Below are positions 17,764 through 25,703 of a stretch of DNA of 51,840 nt, piece by piece. The notes below the pieces were generated by a model that saw only the letters and a program-made list of their open reading frames with translations, ran no database searches and was not told the DNA's origin. Position 1 is the stretch's first letter. Every line of letters begins with the position of its first letter. Source of the DNA: an uncultured Hyphomicrobium sp. (lineage in GTDB: Bacteria > Pseudomonadota > Alphaproteobacteria > Rhizobiales > Hyphomicrobiaceae); contig CAKTFJ010000009.1 of assembly GCA_934555825.1 (NCBI GenBank), positions 1-51,840 on the forward strand, in the 5' to 3' direction. The position numbers and the translations under genes were made by a program.

Positions 17764-17802
17764 CGGCGGACTTCGCAGATGCGAAGCCCGCCGTTTTCTT
17801 TT
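17764..17802 (+). terminator. rho-independent terminator of the zeta gene
   Basis: CGGCGGACTTCGCA (17764-17777) pairs with TGCGAAGCCCGCCG (17780-17793) with one mismatch, followed by TTTTCTTTTG. Confidence 0.88.
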
Positions 17803-17837
17803 GTCGCTTTCGTCGCGTTTGCGGAACCTGCGCGCGA

Positions 17838-18419
17838 TTATTCGTCGAGCGTTCTCAGGAACGCGCCGAACCTCAGCACGCCATCCGGCCAAGGGCCGTG
17901 CCCGGACGCGCTGTTGACGTGGCCGACGTCTCCCGCTTCGACGAGCGTCGAGCCCCACGCCGTGGCGAGGGCGTTTGCGCGTTCGAGCGAGCAATAGGCA
18001 TCGTTCGAGGAGGCGATCATGACCGACGGGAAGGGAAACGCCTTCTTCGGCAACGGCGCGAATCCGCTTGCCGTGCCGTCGAGGGTGAGGCCCTCCGTCT
18101 CGGGCCAAGCGCTCGCATTCTCTACGTCGGCAGGCGCGACGAGGAACGCGCCCGAGAGAAAGCCCTTGGGGATGCGTTCGGCCACGTGAGCGACGGCTGC
18201 AACGCCCAGGCTGTGGGCGACGAGCACGACGGGGCGATTGCTGGCGACCGACGCGTCGATGATGCGGCCGACCCACGCCTCGCGCTCGGGCGCGAACCAA
18301 TCGTCCTGCTCGACGCGGCGCGCGGTCTTCAGCGTGCGCTCCCAGCGGGACTGCCAATGGTCGGGACCCGAGCTCGACCAGCCGGGAACGATGAGAATGT
18401 CGACGTCAGATGTACGCAT
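17838..18419 (-). CDS. RBBP9/YdeN-family serine hydrolase
   Basis: A 193-residue alpha/beta hydrolase of the RBBP9 (PF06821) type. It opens with ILIVPGWSSSGPDHWQSRWE, has the nucleophile Ser70 in LVAHSLG, the acid region in IASSNDAYCS and the catalytic His in AGDVGHVNSASGHGPWPDG. All three are present, so it should be active; substrates of bacterial members are largely unknown. It begins 7 bases after the end of the SecY-like gene on the same strand and is therefore the likely last gene of the unit that starts with the Arg-Thr repeat peptide. Whether it belongs to that system or is only carried with it is open. Confidence 0.88.
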   Translation of the reverse strand: MRTSDVDILIVPGWSSSGPDHWQSRWERTLKTARRVEQDDWFAPEREAWVGRIIDASVASNRPVVLVAHSLGVAAVAHVAERIPKGFLSGAFLVAPADVENASAWPETEGLTLDGTASGFAPLPKKAFPFPSVMIASSNDAYCSLERANALATAWGSTLVEAGDVGHVNSASGHGPWPDGVLRFGAFLRTLDE

Positions 18420-18425
18420 GGGGCC

Positions 18426-19523
18426 TCATGTAGCCGGAAATCGCTCGGGTGCAAGGGGCGGGGTCTCGGTGTGCGTCGTCGCAGGGCGGATGGTTTCCAA
18501 TATGACGAGGCCGATGGCGGCGAGGAGCAGAGCGATCTTGGCGTGCGGGAAAAAGACGCTTGCCACGACGGCTGCCACGAGAGCCGCAATGACGGGTACT
18601 GCAGCGTGGACGTTCACCCGCTCGCCGGGAAGCAGCATGCTTTTCCTACGAAGGAGCACGACTGCGGCGACGGCGATGGTGAGCATGGGCAACGTGAGCT
18701 CCATGGCGATGCCTTCGGCTACGGCGAGGGCGCTGTCTCCAGGCAGCACGAGCCAGACCGTCATGAGGACAGCGCTCACGGCCAACGTGACAGCCATGGG
18801 CGCGACGAGCGGAACCCACAGCAATTCTTGCGGGGTGGAAAGAGGCGGGCGAGCTTTCACGAGCGCCGTCAGCGCCGCTGTTGTTAGCGCAAGAAACCCG
18901 AACCATGTGGCGATCGAGAGAAGATAGTTTCCGAAGCTGATTGCTCCCATCGCGAGCAGTGGAAGCTGCAGGACGAGCGGCTGAACGAAAGTTTCGGCGT
19001 AGCTTGCGGCGAGGAGAATCCAGAAGCCGTGGCCCAGTCCGTGCCGCGTGATGCCGTCGCTCAACCAGACGATGATGAGCGTGGCGCCGACGAACGATAC
19101 CGTGGCGCCCACTTGGAACGCGGCGCCGGGCGCGATCACCACGCCGGGGATCGCTTCGAGCGCGCGGGCCACGCCCCAGGCTTGCAGGGCGGCGAGGGTA
19201 AGCGCGGCGATGATTGCTCCGCGCCAGAGTTTCGTGCGTCCGCTCGGCGTTTCGCCCCACCGTCGAAGACGCGGCGAGAGGCACAGCAGACCTTCTGCCA
19301 AGACGAGTGCTGTCAGCAGCGGCAAAAGGCCAAGCGCCATGATGGACGTCGATGGGCGGGAGACGGAGAAGGTGTCGAGCGTGCCCGCCTGAGCCAAAGC
19401 CGCGAGATTGAGACCAGGCAAGGGGATCCACTGCCCGACGCGGTAGAGACCGAGGGCGAGTAGTGTGACGGCGATGCGGCGGAGGAGATCGGGAGTGAGG
19501 AAGCGCGCGGGGGTGTCTGTCAT
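18426..19523 (-). CDS. short SecY paralogue (protein-translocase-like channel)
   Basis: A 365-residue membrane protein with about 10 hydrophobic segments, the SecY number, but some 70 residues shorter than housekeeping SecY. The N-terminal half aligns with SecY position by position: LLRRIAVTLLALGLYRVGQWIPLPGLN, then SIMALGLLPLLTAL, then SGRTK before TM3, then VIAPGAAF and WLSDGITRHGLGHG (compare WLGEQITERGIGNG in E. coli). The cytoplasmic loops after TM6 and TM8, which bind SecA and ribosomes, are reduced to a few residues (LVKARPPLSTP and LLRRKSMLLPGERVN). Start at 19523 follows domain alignment; 19535 and 19559 are possible. It lies 75 bases after the PqqD-like gene, in the unit led by the Arg-Thr peptide. 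No secE, secG or secA is nearby. Confidence 0.82.
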   Translation of the reverse strand: MTDTPARFLTPDLLRRIAVTLLALGLYRVGQWIPLPGLNLAALAQAGTLDTFSVSRPSTSIMALGLLPLLTALVLAEGLLCLSPRLRRWGETPSGRTKLWRGAIIAALTLAALQAWGVARALEAIPGVVIAPGAAFQVGATVSFVGATLIIVWLSDGITRHGLGHGFWILLAASYAETFVQPLVLQLPLLAMGAISFGNYLLSIATWFGFLALTTAALTALVKARPPLSTPQELLWVPLVAPMAVTLAVSAVLMTVWLVLPGDSALAVAEGIAMELTLPMLTIAVAAVVLLRRKSMLLPGERVNVHAAVPVIAALVAAVVASVFFPHAKIALLLAAIGLVILETIRPATTHTETPPLAPERFPAT

Positions 19524-19598
19524 CGGCGCGATCATAGCCCGTCGCGGCGGCGTTCCCAAGCCGGGGTCCGGACTTCGGTCGCGCCCTGTTGCATCCGT

Positions 19599-19928
19599 TC
19601 AGCGGTCGGCGGCGACGTATCCCGCTTCGTGCAACGCATCCAGCACGGACTTGACGTCATGCGCGAGGTCTGTCCGGCTCCGCTCGGGATAGGCGGCGGC
19701 GAAGATATCGACGATCTCGGTCTCCGAGCGCGGGGTCTCAAGGAGTTTCCAGATTGCCGCGCCGGTGGGGTTCAGCTCGTGAATGGCGTTGAGGCTGCTG
19801 CCGGACAGGAAGAGGTGCGCATCCGCCGCCCGCGCCACAATGTCCGCCTGCCGGCGGTAGCGCGTCCGTGCCGACGGCCTACCGGCCGCGTCAGGCTGTG
19901 GGGAGCGCGCATGCGGTCGCGATATCAT
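19599..19928 (-). CDS. PqqD-like protein (RRE-type peptide-binding domain), HPr-rel-A system
   Basis: A 109-residue protein whose core (residues 30-108) is a PqqD/RRE winged-helix domain: a beta hairpin, LNAIHELNPTGAAIWKLLE, then ETEIVDIFAAAYP and DVKSVLDALHEAGYV. PqqD domains bind leader peptides of ribosomally made, modified peptides and present them to the enzyme. The N-terminal 25 residues are basic and low in complexity. Its start overlaps the end of the HprK-like gene by 38 bases, implying tight coupling. The pairing with an HprK-related kinase matches the TIGRFAM-defined 'HPr-rel-A system' (family recalled, not searched), whose function is unknown. Confidence 0.8.
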   Translation of the reverse strand: MISRPHARSPQPDAAGRPSARTRYRRQADIVARAADAHLFLSGSSLNAIHELNPTGAAIWKLLETPRSETEIVDIFAAAYPERSRTDLAHDVKSVLDALHEAGYVAADR

Positions 19929-20769
19929 CGGCGGCCTCCCTGAGGTTGCTGTAGCGAAGGCGAAAGATTTCGGCCTGGTTCAAGACGGCGTGCAGGGTGG
20001 CGAGGGCATGGGCGTGGTCTCCCCGGCAGCCGAAGCTCTGCAGCACGAGTTCGCGAAGCGCGTCGGCGGCGGAGAGGCGTTCGAGGCGTACGGCCCCGGA
20101 GGGCTTACGGTCGAGCAGAACGATGGCGCCCACCGGTGCCGTCGTGCCCTGTGCGGCCCAGTGGGCCGGGTCGGGCGGCACGTAGGCCCATTTCGCATTG
20201 GAGAGCCCGAGATGCGCCTTTGCATACGCCGTGATGCGCGCGCCCGGGCTGTGTGGAAACGGCCGGCGCATCACCGGCGCGACACCGAGGGCGATGCCGG
20301 CTAGCGTCTCGCCGTCGATGGCGAGCACGTCGTCGCAGAAGAACGTATGGCCCGCCGCGGCAAGCTCGATCGAAAGGCTCGACTTACCCGCCTTGCCGAC
20401 GGCGGGAAAGCATACGAGCTGCGATCCCACCCTCACGGCGCCCGCGTGCAGGCACAGCCTTTTCGGATGGGCGAGTTGATACCAGTCGAACAGGGCGTCG
20501 TGGATGTCCGAGACGGCGTCCCTGTCCGTGACCGGCGGTGACTCGTCCCAATATTTGGGTTTTGGGAGCGTTTCGGAGGCCCAGTCGTAGCCGTCCGCGG
20601 TGGAGGTGATTGTGACGTCGGCGCGGGTTGCGCGACTTTTCGGGAGGCGGACGAGGTCCCAGCCGTGAAGGATGGTCTCCAGGCCATGCAAGACAGGATC
20701 GCAATTGACGAATGCGATGGACCATCCGGCCTGGCGTGAGCGCACAACTGTGGTGACCGAGGTCGTCAC
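19891..20769 (-). CDS. HprK-related kinase A-like protein
   Basis: A 292-residue protein with an HPr-kinase-like core. Visible are LCLHAGAVRVGSQLVCFPA leading into the P-loop VGKAGKSSLS (about 124-133) and FFCDDVLAID (143-152), where the paired Asp residues act like Walker B in HprK. True HprK phosphorylates Ser46 of HPr; this family lacks the N-terminal HprK domain and its substrate is unknown. The start is GTG at 20769 with a strong GGGGAGG about 8 bases upstream. A 10-bp hairpin separates it from the Arg-Thr peptide gene 64 bases upstream, and the PqqD-like gene overlaps its 3' end. The context suggests it modifies a peptide or carrier in this unit. Confidence 0.82.
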   Translation of the reverse strand: MTTSVTTVVRSRQAGWSIAFVNCDPVLHGLETILHGWDLVRLPKSRATRADVTITSTADGYDWASETLPKPKYWDESPPVTDRDAVSDIHDALFDWYQLAHPKRLCLHAGAVRVGSQLVCFPAVGKAGKSSLSIELAAAGHTFFCDDVLAIDGETLAGIALGVAPVMRRPFPHSPGARITAYAKAHLGLSNAKWAYVPPDPAHWAAQGTTAPVGAIVLLDRKPSGAVRLERLSAADALRELVLQSFGCRGDHAHALATLHAVLNQAEIFRLRYSNLREAADDIATACALPTA

Positions 20770-20790
20770 GGGCCGTCCTCCCCTGAGAGG

Positions 20791-20815
20791 GCCAGCGCAG
20801 ACGAGCTGCGCTGGC
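20791..20815 (-). promoter_or_regulatory. stem-loop between the Arg-Thr peptide gene and the HprK-like gene
   Basis: A perfect 10-bp stem GCCAGCGCAG (20791-20800) / CTGCGCTGGC (20806-20815), loop ACGAG, located 18 bases after the peptide stop codon and 21 before the kinase start. No T run follows, so it is more likely a stability or partial-termination element. That would raise the amount of peptide mRNA over enzyme mRNA, as in many modified-peptide operons. Confidence 0.7.
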
Positions 20816-20833
20816 GGTCTTGCGGGAATGGCG

Positions 20834-21022
20834 TCAACGGCGGCGTGTGCGTGTGCGGGTTCGCGTCCGTGTTCGCGTGCGGGTCCGGCCGTGCGGATCG
20901 GCCTTGGCTTCCGTGAGGTTGAGAAGGGAGGGGGCCGCGTATCCGGCGGCCGCGGCGAGCCCGAGCATGGAGAGCGCGCGACGGCGCGAGAGGTGCGATC
21001 CGTCAGCCTTGTTCTTTGTCAT
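20834..21022 (-). CDS. Tat-signal peptide with seven Arg-Thr repeats (putative precursor)
   Basis: A 62-residue product. Residues 1-41 form a twin-arginine signal: SRRRALSML, hydrophobic GLAAAAGYAAPSLL, then an AKA cleavage site. The remainder is DPHG followed by (Arg-Thr)7 and Arg-Arg-Arg, giving a tiny, extremely basic mature peptide. The repeats use mixed synonymous codons (CGC, CGA, CGG; ACA, ACC, ACG), so they are kept as protein and are not simple DNA slippage. AGAGG lies upstream of the ATG at 21022. It heads a minus-strand unit with an HprK-like kinase, a PqqD-like protein and a SecY paralogue, which marks it as the likely substrate. Other readings: a small exported nucleic-acid- or polyanion-binding peptide. 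Confidence 0.78.
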   Translation of the reverse strand: MTKNKADGSHLSRRRALSMLGLAAAAGYAAPSLLNLTEAKADPHGRTRTRTRTRTRTRTRRR

Positions 21023-21195
21023 GACGTGCCTCTTTTCATGTGTATGCGAAAATCTTGCCCGGCAGACGACCGGCGTCTGTGCTCGGAAGCGAGCCTTCAG
21101 CCGCAACGTGACAGCACAATGGCTCCGATATGAACGGGAGATGAACCCGGCAGGCGTCGCACTCGGCGGATGATCGGCCTGAAAGCGTTTCGGGC

Positions 21196-22122
21196 TTACG
21201 GCGCAGATGTGCGTTTGGCCCGGCTGTCGCCCCAGGTGAAGAGGCCGACGCCGAGCAACACGAGCGCGGCGCCGAAGGCATCGGCGGCTGTGAAGGGCTC
21301 GTGCAGGATCGCGATGGCGAGGCCGATGGTCACCAATGGCGAGACGGTCGCGATCATGGAGACGGCCTGAGACGAGACGCGTGCGAGGCCCGCGCTGATC
21401 AGAAACGTCGGCAGCACCGTTGCGACGACGGCGCAGCCCGCGGCCAGCCACATGAAGCGTGGCGTGGCGGTGAAGCTTCCGCTCCCGAAGACAACGTGAT
21501 GGAGCACGCAGAAGACGCCGGCGGAGGTGAGCGCAATACTCGTGAAGAGTGTCGGCCCCAGGTGCAAGATCACGCGCTTGGCCAGGATCTGGTGCCAGGC
21601 GAACGAGATCGCCGCGCCGAGGACGAGGGCCGTACCTAGGGCCGTGTCGCGTCCGCCGACAGGAAGGTCGACCGCGAATACGACGGCAAGCCCGGCATAC
21701 GTGACGACGGCGGCGGCGATGCCGAACGCGGTGATGGCTTCGGCATAGAACACCGCGCCGATGATCATCACGAACAGCGGGTAGGTGAAGAGCACGAGCC
21801 GTTCGAGGCTGGCGGATATGTATTGCAGGCCCGCGAAGTCGAAAGCGGAGGCCATGTAGTAGCCGACGAAGCCTACGAAGCAGGCCCAGGCGATGCTTTG
21901 CCAATCGGGTGCGGGGTCGCCTTTCGCCATGCGCTTCGCCATGGCCCAGAGACCGATGGCGACGAACACGGGCGTTGCGAAGATCATGCGGTAGGCGAGG
22001 AACAGCGAGGCGTCGAGCTGATCCTGGTAGGCGAGCTTGATGAAGATCGCCTTCGTCGAGAAAAAGGCCGCGCCAAGGGCGGCGCAGCCGTAGCCGATAA
22101 GGCTGGTCAGGGGGCGGCTCAT
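21196..22122 (-). CDS. EamA/DMT-family permease
   Basis: A 308-residue inner-membrane protein with ten predicted helices in two EamA repeats (about residues 8-145 and 160-300), the layout of drug/metabolite transporters. Family marks are the early AALGAAFFSTKAIFIKLAY, the end-of-repeat helix LERLVLFTYPLFVMIIGAVFYAE and, in repeat two, VSMIATVSPLVTIGLAIAILHEPFT. The substrate is not predictable. It lies downstream of purB and 173 bases upstream of the Arg-Thr peptide gene on the same strand. That gap likely contains the promoter of the peptide unit, so linkage is uncertain. Confidence 0.9.
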   Translation of the reverse strand: MSRPLTSLIGYGCAALGAAFFSTKAIFIKLAYQDQLDASLFLAYRMIFATPVFVAIGLWAMAKRMAKGDPAPDWQSIAWACFVGFVGYYMASAFDFAGLQYISASLERLVLFTYPLFVMIIGAVFYAEAITAFGIAAAVVTYAGLAVVFAVDLPVGGRDTALGTALVLGAAISFAWHQILAKRVILHLGPTLFTSIALTSAGVFCVLHHVVFGSGSFTATPRFMWLAAGCAVVATVLPTFLISAGLARVSSQAVSMIATVSPLVTIGLAIAILHEPFTAADAFGAALVLLGVGLFTWGDSRAKRTSAP

Positions 22123-22179
22123 CGTCGGATGACCTGGGATTGCACGGTCGTGGGCCCGCGCCCTTCCGGCTGGGTGCGG

Positions 22180-23487
22180 TTATGCCGAGCCGAAGACGCG
22201 CGCGAAAATGGTGTCCACGTGCTTGAGGTGATAGCCGAGGTCGAACAGCGCTTCGAGCTCCGCTGCCGGGACTTTCGCCGTCACGTCCGTGTCGGCTTTG
22301 AGCTCGGCCAGGAAGTCTGCGCCGTGCTCCCACGTTTTCATCGCGTTGCGCTGGACGAGGGAATACGACTCCTCGCGTGAGGCACCGGCCTGGGTGAGCG
22401 CAAGCAGCACACGCTGCGAATTGTGCAGGCCGCCGAGCTTGTCGAGGTTTTTCTGCATGTTCTCAGGATAGACCACGAGCTTTTCGATGACGCCTGCGAG
22501 GCGGTTCAGTGCGAAGTCGAGGGTTACGGTCGCGTCTGGGCCGATCATGCGCTCCGCAGACGAGTGCGAGATGTCCCGCTCGTGCCAGAGCGCGACGTTC
22601 TCCATGGCGGGAAGCGCATACGCACGCACCATGCGGGCGAGGCCGGTGATGTTCTCGGTCAGCACGGGGTTTCTTTTGTGCGGCATGGCGGAGGAGCCCT
22701 TCTGGCCGACGGAGAAGAACTCCTCGGCCTCGAGCACTTCGGTGCGCTGCAGGTGGCGGATTTCGGTCGCGAGGCGCTCCATGGACGAGGCGACGACAGC
22801 GAGCGTGGCGAAGAACATGGCGTGGCGGTCGCGCGGGATGACCTGTGTCGAGACCGGCTCCGGTTCGAGTCCAAGCTTCTCTGCGACGTACACTTCAACC
22901 GAAGGATCGATGTTGGCGAAGGTGCCGACGGCGCCCGAAATGGCGCAGGTGGCCACCTCGCGGCGGGCCGCAACGAGCCGTTCGCGGGCACGGGCGAACT
23001 CCGCGTAGGCGTAGGCCAGCTTGACACCGAACGTCGTCGGTTCGGCGTGGATGCCGTGGCTGCGCCCGATGGTGACGGTGGTCTTATGCTCGAAGGCGCG
23101 CGTCTTGAGGGCCGCGAGAAGGCGGTCGACGTCGGCGATCAGGAGGTCGGCGGCGCGGACGAGCTGCACGTTGAGGCAGGTATCGAGTACGTCCGACGAC
23201 GTCATGCCCTGGTGCACGAAGCGTGCTTCCGGTCCCACGAGTTCGGCCAGGTGAGTGAGGAAAGCGATGACGTCGTGCTTGGTGACGGCTTCGATCTCAT
23301 CGATGCGCTGGGTGTCGAAGATGGCCTTTGAGCCCTTTTCCCAGATCACGCGCGCCGCATCCTTCGGCACGATTCCGATCTCGGCCATGGCGGTCGCCGC
23401 GTGCGCTTCGATCTCGAACCAGATGCGGAAGCGTGTCTCGGGCGTCCAGATGGATGCCATTTCAGGGCGCGTGTAACGGGGAATCAT
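22180..23487 (-). CDS. purB: adenylosuccinate lyase
   Basis: Cleaves SAICAR to AICAR and adenylosuccinate to AMP, releasing fumarate. The 435-residue protein begins MIPRYTRPEMASIWTPETRF, with KHDVIAFL, HQGMTSSDVLDT, SHGIHAEPTTFG (catalytic His) and the signature SSAMPHKRNPVLTE, the mobile loop with the catalytic Ser. Length is normal. It is separated from purC by about 5 kb carrying the zeta gene and the Arg-Thr peptide unit. The upstream gap of 583 bases contains no gene. Confidence 0.97.
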   Translation of the reverse strand: MIPRYTRPEMASIWTPETRFRIWFEIEAHAATAMAEIGIVPKDAARVIWEKGSKAIFDTQRIDEIEAVTKHDVIAFLTHLAELVGPEARFVHQGMTSSDVLDTCLNVQLVRAADLLIADVDRLLAALKTRAFEHKTTVTIGRSHGIHAEPTTFGVKLAYAYAEFARARERLVAARREVATCAISGAVGTFANIDPSVEVYVAEKLGLEPEPVSTQVIPRDRHAMFFATLAVVASSMERLATEIRHLQRTEVLEAEEFFSVGQKGSSAMPHKRNPVLTENITGLARMVRAYALPAMENVALWHERDISHSSAERMIGPDATVTLDFALNRLAGVIEKLVVYPENMQKNLDKLGGLHNSQRVLLALTQAGASREESYSLVQRNAMKTWEHGADFLAELKADTDVTAKVPAAELEALFDLGYHLKHVDTIFARVFGSA

Positions 23488-24070
23488 TTGGATCTCTTTC
23501 GGGCTCGAAGCGTGGGAAGGGCCTAGCAGAGCGGGCGGGCCGCTTCAATTGCGGGGCATGCCGCGCGGCCGGACGCCCTGGCGGGCCTGAACGCCAGTTG
23601 CGACATTATGTCGTGTCGCTGTCATGTGACGGCTTGGAAAGCCCGCCGACGCCCGTAATTCCCAGCTATTCAGCATTCTGCGGGTTTCAGAGTGCACCGC
23701 AAAATTCTTTCCGCATTTCCATCATGTAAACTTTGAAAAAGGACTGTGAGTCAGCCCGGTAGAAATTGCTGCGGCGCATTCGCCACAGTCGCGTGATGCA
23801 ATATTGCGCAACAATTAGTGAGCAAGAAGCGCCGCTATCGGGCCATATTCCGGTGTTTCATCAGGCCCCACGCCAAGGGAAGACATGAGCTGGAAACACA
23901 ACTGTTGCGAATTTGTCAGCGCAAACTCGTCCCGATCCAGGTATTCTGAACATGTGATGCGATCCCATACCGGGGTTTGAAAGTTTAGTAACCAAGTGTG
24001 GATTGTCTTCGCGCCGGGATCTTACGCGAATGCCGGACAAAATACGCGGCGAAACCAGAGGTAAGGAGAT
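23488..24070. other. 583-base intergenic region, no gene seen
   Basis: Neither strand has a convincing coding frame. It separates divergent purB (minus) and a small gene (plus), so both promoters probably lie here. The middle (23690-23830) is relatively AT-rich and contains the palindrome TTGCGCAA near 23802; a small RNA cannot be excluded. The last 15 bases carry the strong AAGGAG ribosome-binding site of the next gene. Confidence 0.45.
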
Positions 24071-24268
24071 ATGACGGAACAAATGCAGGCGGAGATTGCT
24101 GAACTCAATCATCGCCTTGAGGAGATCGACGACCCTCGCCGGTCTTACGCCTTGGTGCTGGAGCGCATCCGCTCCTATCGCAGCCGCGGCCAACAGGTGC
24201 CCGAGCCACTTACGCTCATGGAGCGCCGCCTGGCCCGCGAATGCCTGATTGAATCCCAGGGACGCTGA
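24071..24268 (+). CDS. small charged helical protein, function unknown
   Basis: A 65-residue cytoplasmic protein, rich in Glu and Arg and probably a helical hairpin: EIAELNHRLEEIDDP then YALVLERIRSYRSRGQQVPEPLTLMERRLARECL. A near-ideal ribosome-binding site (AAGGAG, 5 bases before ATG) and balanced codon use support it. I recognise no family. It stands alone between a large upstream gap and a terminator-like hairpin about 65 bases downstream. Confidence 0.75.
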   Translation: MTEQMQAEIAELNHRLEEIDDPRRSYALVLERIRSYRSRGQQVPEPLTLMERRLARECLIESQGR

Positions 24269-24331
24269 TCCTCAGTCCATTTTTGAACGTCGTCGTCGCC
24301 AATTGAGACGTGCGCCACGCATGTAGGGGTT

Positions 24332-24368
24332 CGGGCTCCACGTAGAGCCCGTTCCAGATTGCTTTTTT
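24332..24368 (+). terminator. probable terminator of the small helical protein gene
   Basis: The 7-bp stem CGGGCTC (24332-24338) / GAGCCCG (24345-24351) is followed after about 10 bases by a run of seven T. The distance to the T run is longer than ideal. The remaining bases up to 24512 contain a GCTCGCC/GGCGAGC hairpin but no gene. Confidence 0.5.
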
Positions 24369-24512
24369 TGCTCGCCCTGCGTCGTTGTTGTGCGGCGAGC
24401 GGCCCGTTTTCGACCTTCGTTTGGTCGTGCTCAGAAAACGAGTGGGCCGGTGGGTTTATTCCCCGGCCGTGGCGTGAACTGCGGCCCTCGACTTTCGGTT
24501 CCACACGAGCCG

Positions 24513-25664
24513 TTATCGCTCTCGCACCCAGCCGATGGCCGCTGCCGACGCCGGAACGAACGCCTCTCCTACGAGATCCCCATTTTTGTCGAAGCGAAGG
24601 ACGCCCAGCGTGCGCGTCTCGACAGCGCTATCGCGAAGCGCGCCGCCAGCGGATACGGCGTCCGTTGTGCCGATGCGCCGTATTGTTGAAAGCCACGCTT
24701 CGAGCGCGGCCTGCGCGAGGGCAGCTGAGCCGTGATGGGGGCCGATTGCGGGCGCGAGGGTGTCCTGGGCATCCGTAGGGGGCGCGAGGGCTTGCGGATC
24801 CGATGGCAGGAGGACGCGAACGGGCGTGGTTGTCCGCCGTGCGATTTCCGCAAAGCCGGGTGTCGCGAGGCTATCCGTTCCGAGAAGCGGGATCGTGGGG
24901 CCGTTTTCGGCCAGACCTGCGGCGATGATGGCCGCTTCGTCAGGAAAACCAGCGAAGAAAACGGCCTCAGCTCCAGCGGCGCGAATTTCCGCGACGGTCT
25001 CGCGATAGTCGCGGTTGCCGGCGACGATTGTGAGATCGACGATCGAGCCGACGCGGGCTGCGTCCAGAGCGGCTTTTGCACGAGTTGCGATGGCACGCGC
25101 GTAGGCGGTGCGGTCGTGGACGATGGCGATGCGTCCGGTGGAAGCGTGTTCGATCAACCAGTGTGCGGCCGCGTCGCCCTGACGGTCGTCACGTCCCCCG
25201 AGCCGCAGGACGAGCGCGTCGGCATCGCCGCCTTTCGTGACGTCGGGATGGCGCGCACCAACGGCGATCAGGAGCACGCCAGCCCGGCGGTAGAGGGTTG
25301 CGGCCTTCGTTGCCGCGCCGGAGCACGGATGGCCGATAACGAGGGCGGGGCGTTCAGCGATGAGCGATGTGGCGGCCTGCTCGGCCTTAGCGCTTGAGCA
25401 GGCGTCATCCGCGACGACGAGCGTGAGCCGCTGGTCCGCGAACCCTCCGGACGTGTTGACCTCCGCGATGGCTGCTTCGAGGGCGCTTCGCATCGCGGCG
25501 CCAACAGAGGCCATCGGCCCCGAGAGCGGCGCTGCGAGACCGACGCGGATGTCCGCGGCGGCATGTTGTGTGAAAACGAGAAGCGCGAACGCGCCGGTGA
25601 CCAAGCGCATTGCGAAGCGGCAAGGCGGCCTACGGCACAAGAGAGAAAGGCTCCCGTGCCCCAT
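24513..25664 (-). CDS. periplasmic branched-chain amino-acid-type binding protein (second LivK-like)
   Basis: A 383-residue type 1 periplasmic binding protein: signal region ending FTQHAAA|D, then IRVGLAAPLSGPMASVGAAMRSALEAAI, LTLVVADDACSSAKAEQAA and VIGHPCSGAATKAA, as in Leu/Ile/Val-binding proteins. Later segments GRIAIVHDRTAYARA and EAVFFAGFPDEAA fit the second lobe. There is no lipobox, so it should be free in the periplasm. Start at 25664 has GAGGAG 10 bases upstream; 25610 would give a shorter signal peptide but lacks a ribosome-binding site. It follows the lipoprotein-type binding protein by 39 bases and is last in the liv unit. The ligand may be an amino acid, amide or aromatic acid. 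Confidence 0.87.
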   Translation of the reverse strand: MGHGSLSLLCRRPPCRFAMRLVTGAFALLVFTQHAAADIRVGLAAPLSGPMASVGAAMRSALEAAIAEVNTSGGFADQRLTLVVADDACSSAKAEQAATSLIAERPALVIGHPCSGAATKAATLYRRAGVLLIAVGARHPDVTKGGDADALVLRLGGRDDRQGDAAAHWLIEHASTGRIAIVHDRTAYARAIATRAKAALDAARVGSIVDLTIVAGNRDYRETVAEIRAAGAEAVFFAGFPDEAAIIAAGLAENGPTIPLLGTDSLATPGFAEIARRTTTPVRVLLPSDPQALAPPTDAQDTLAPAIGPHHGSAALAQAALEAWLSTIRRIGTTDAVSAGGALRDSAVETRTLGVLRFDKNGDLVGEAFVPASAAAIGWVRER

Positions 25665-25703
25665 GCCCGTTCCGCTCCTCGATCTCAACCGTTTCCTGCG
25701 GCG

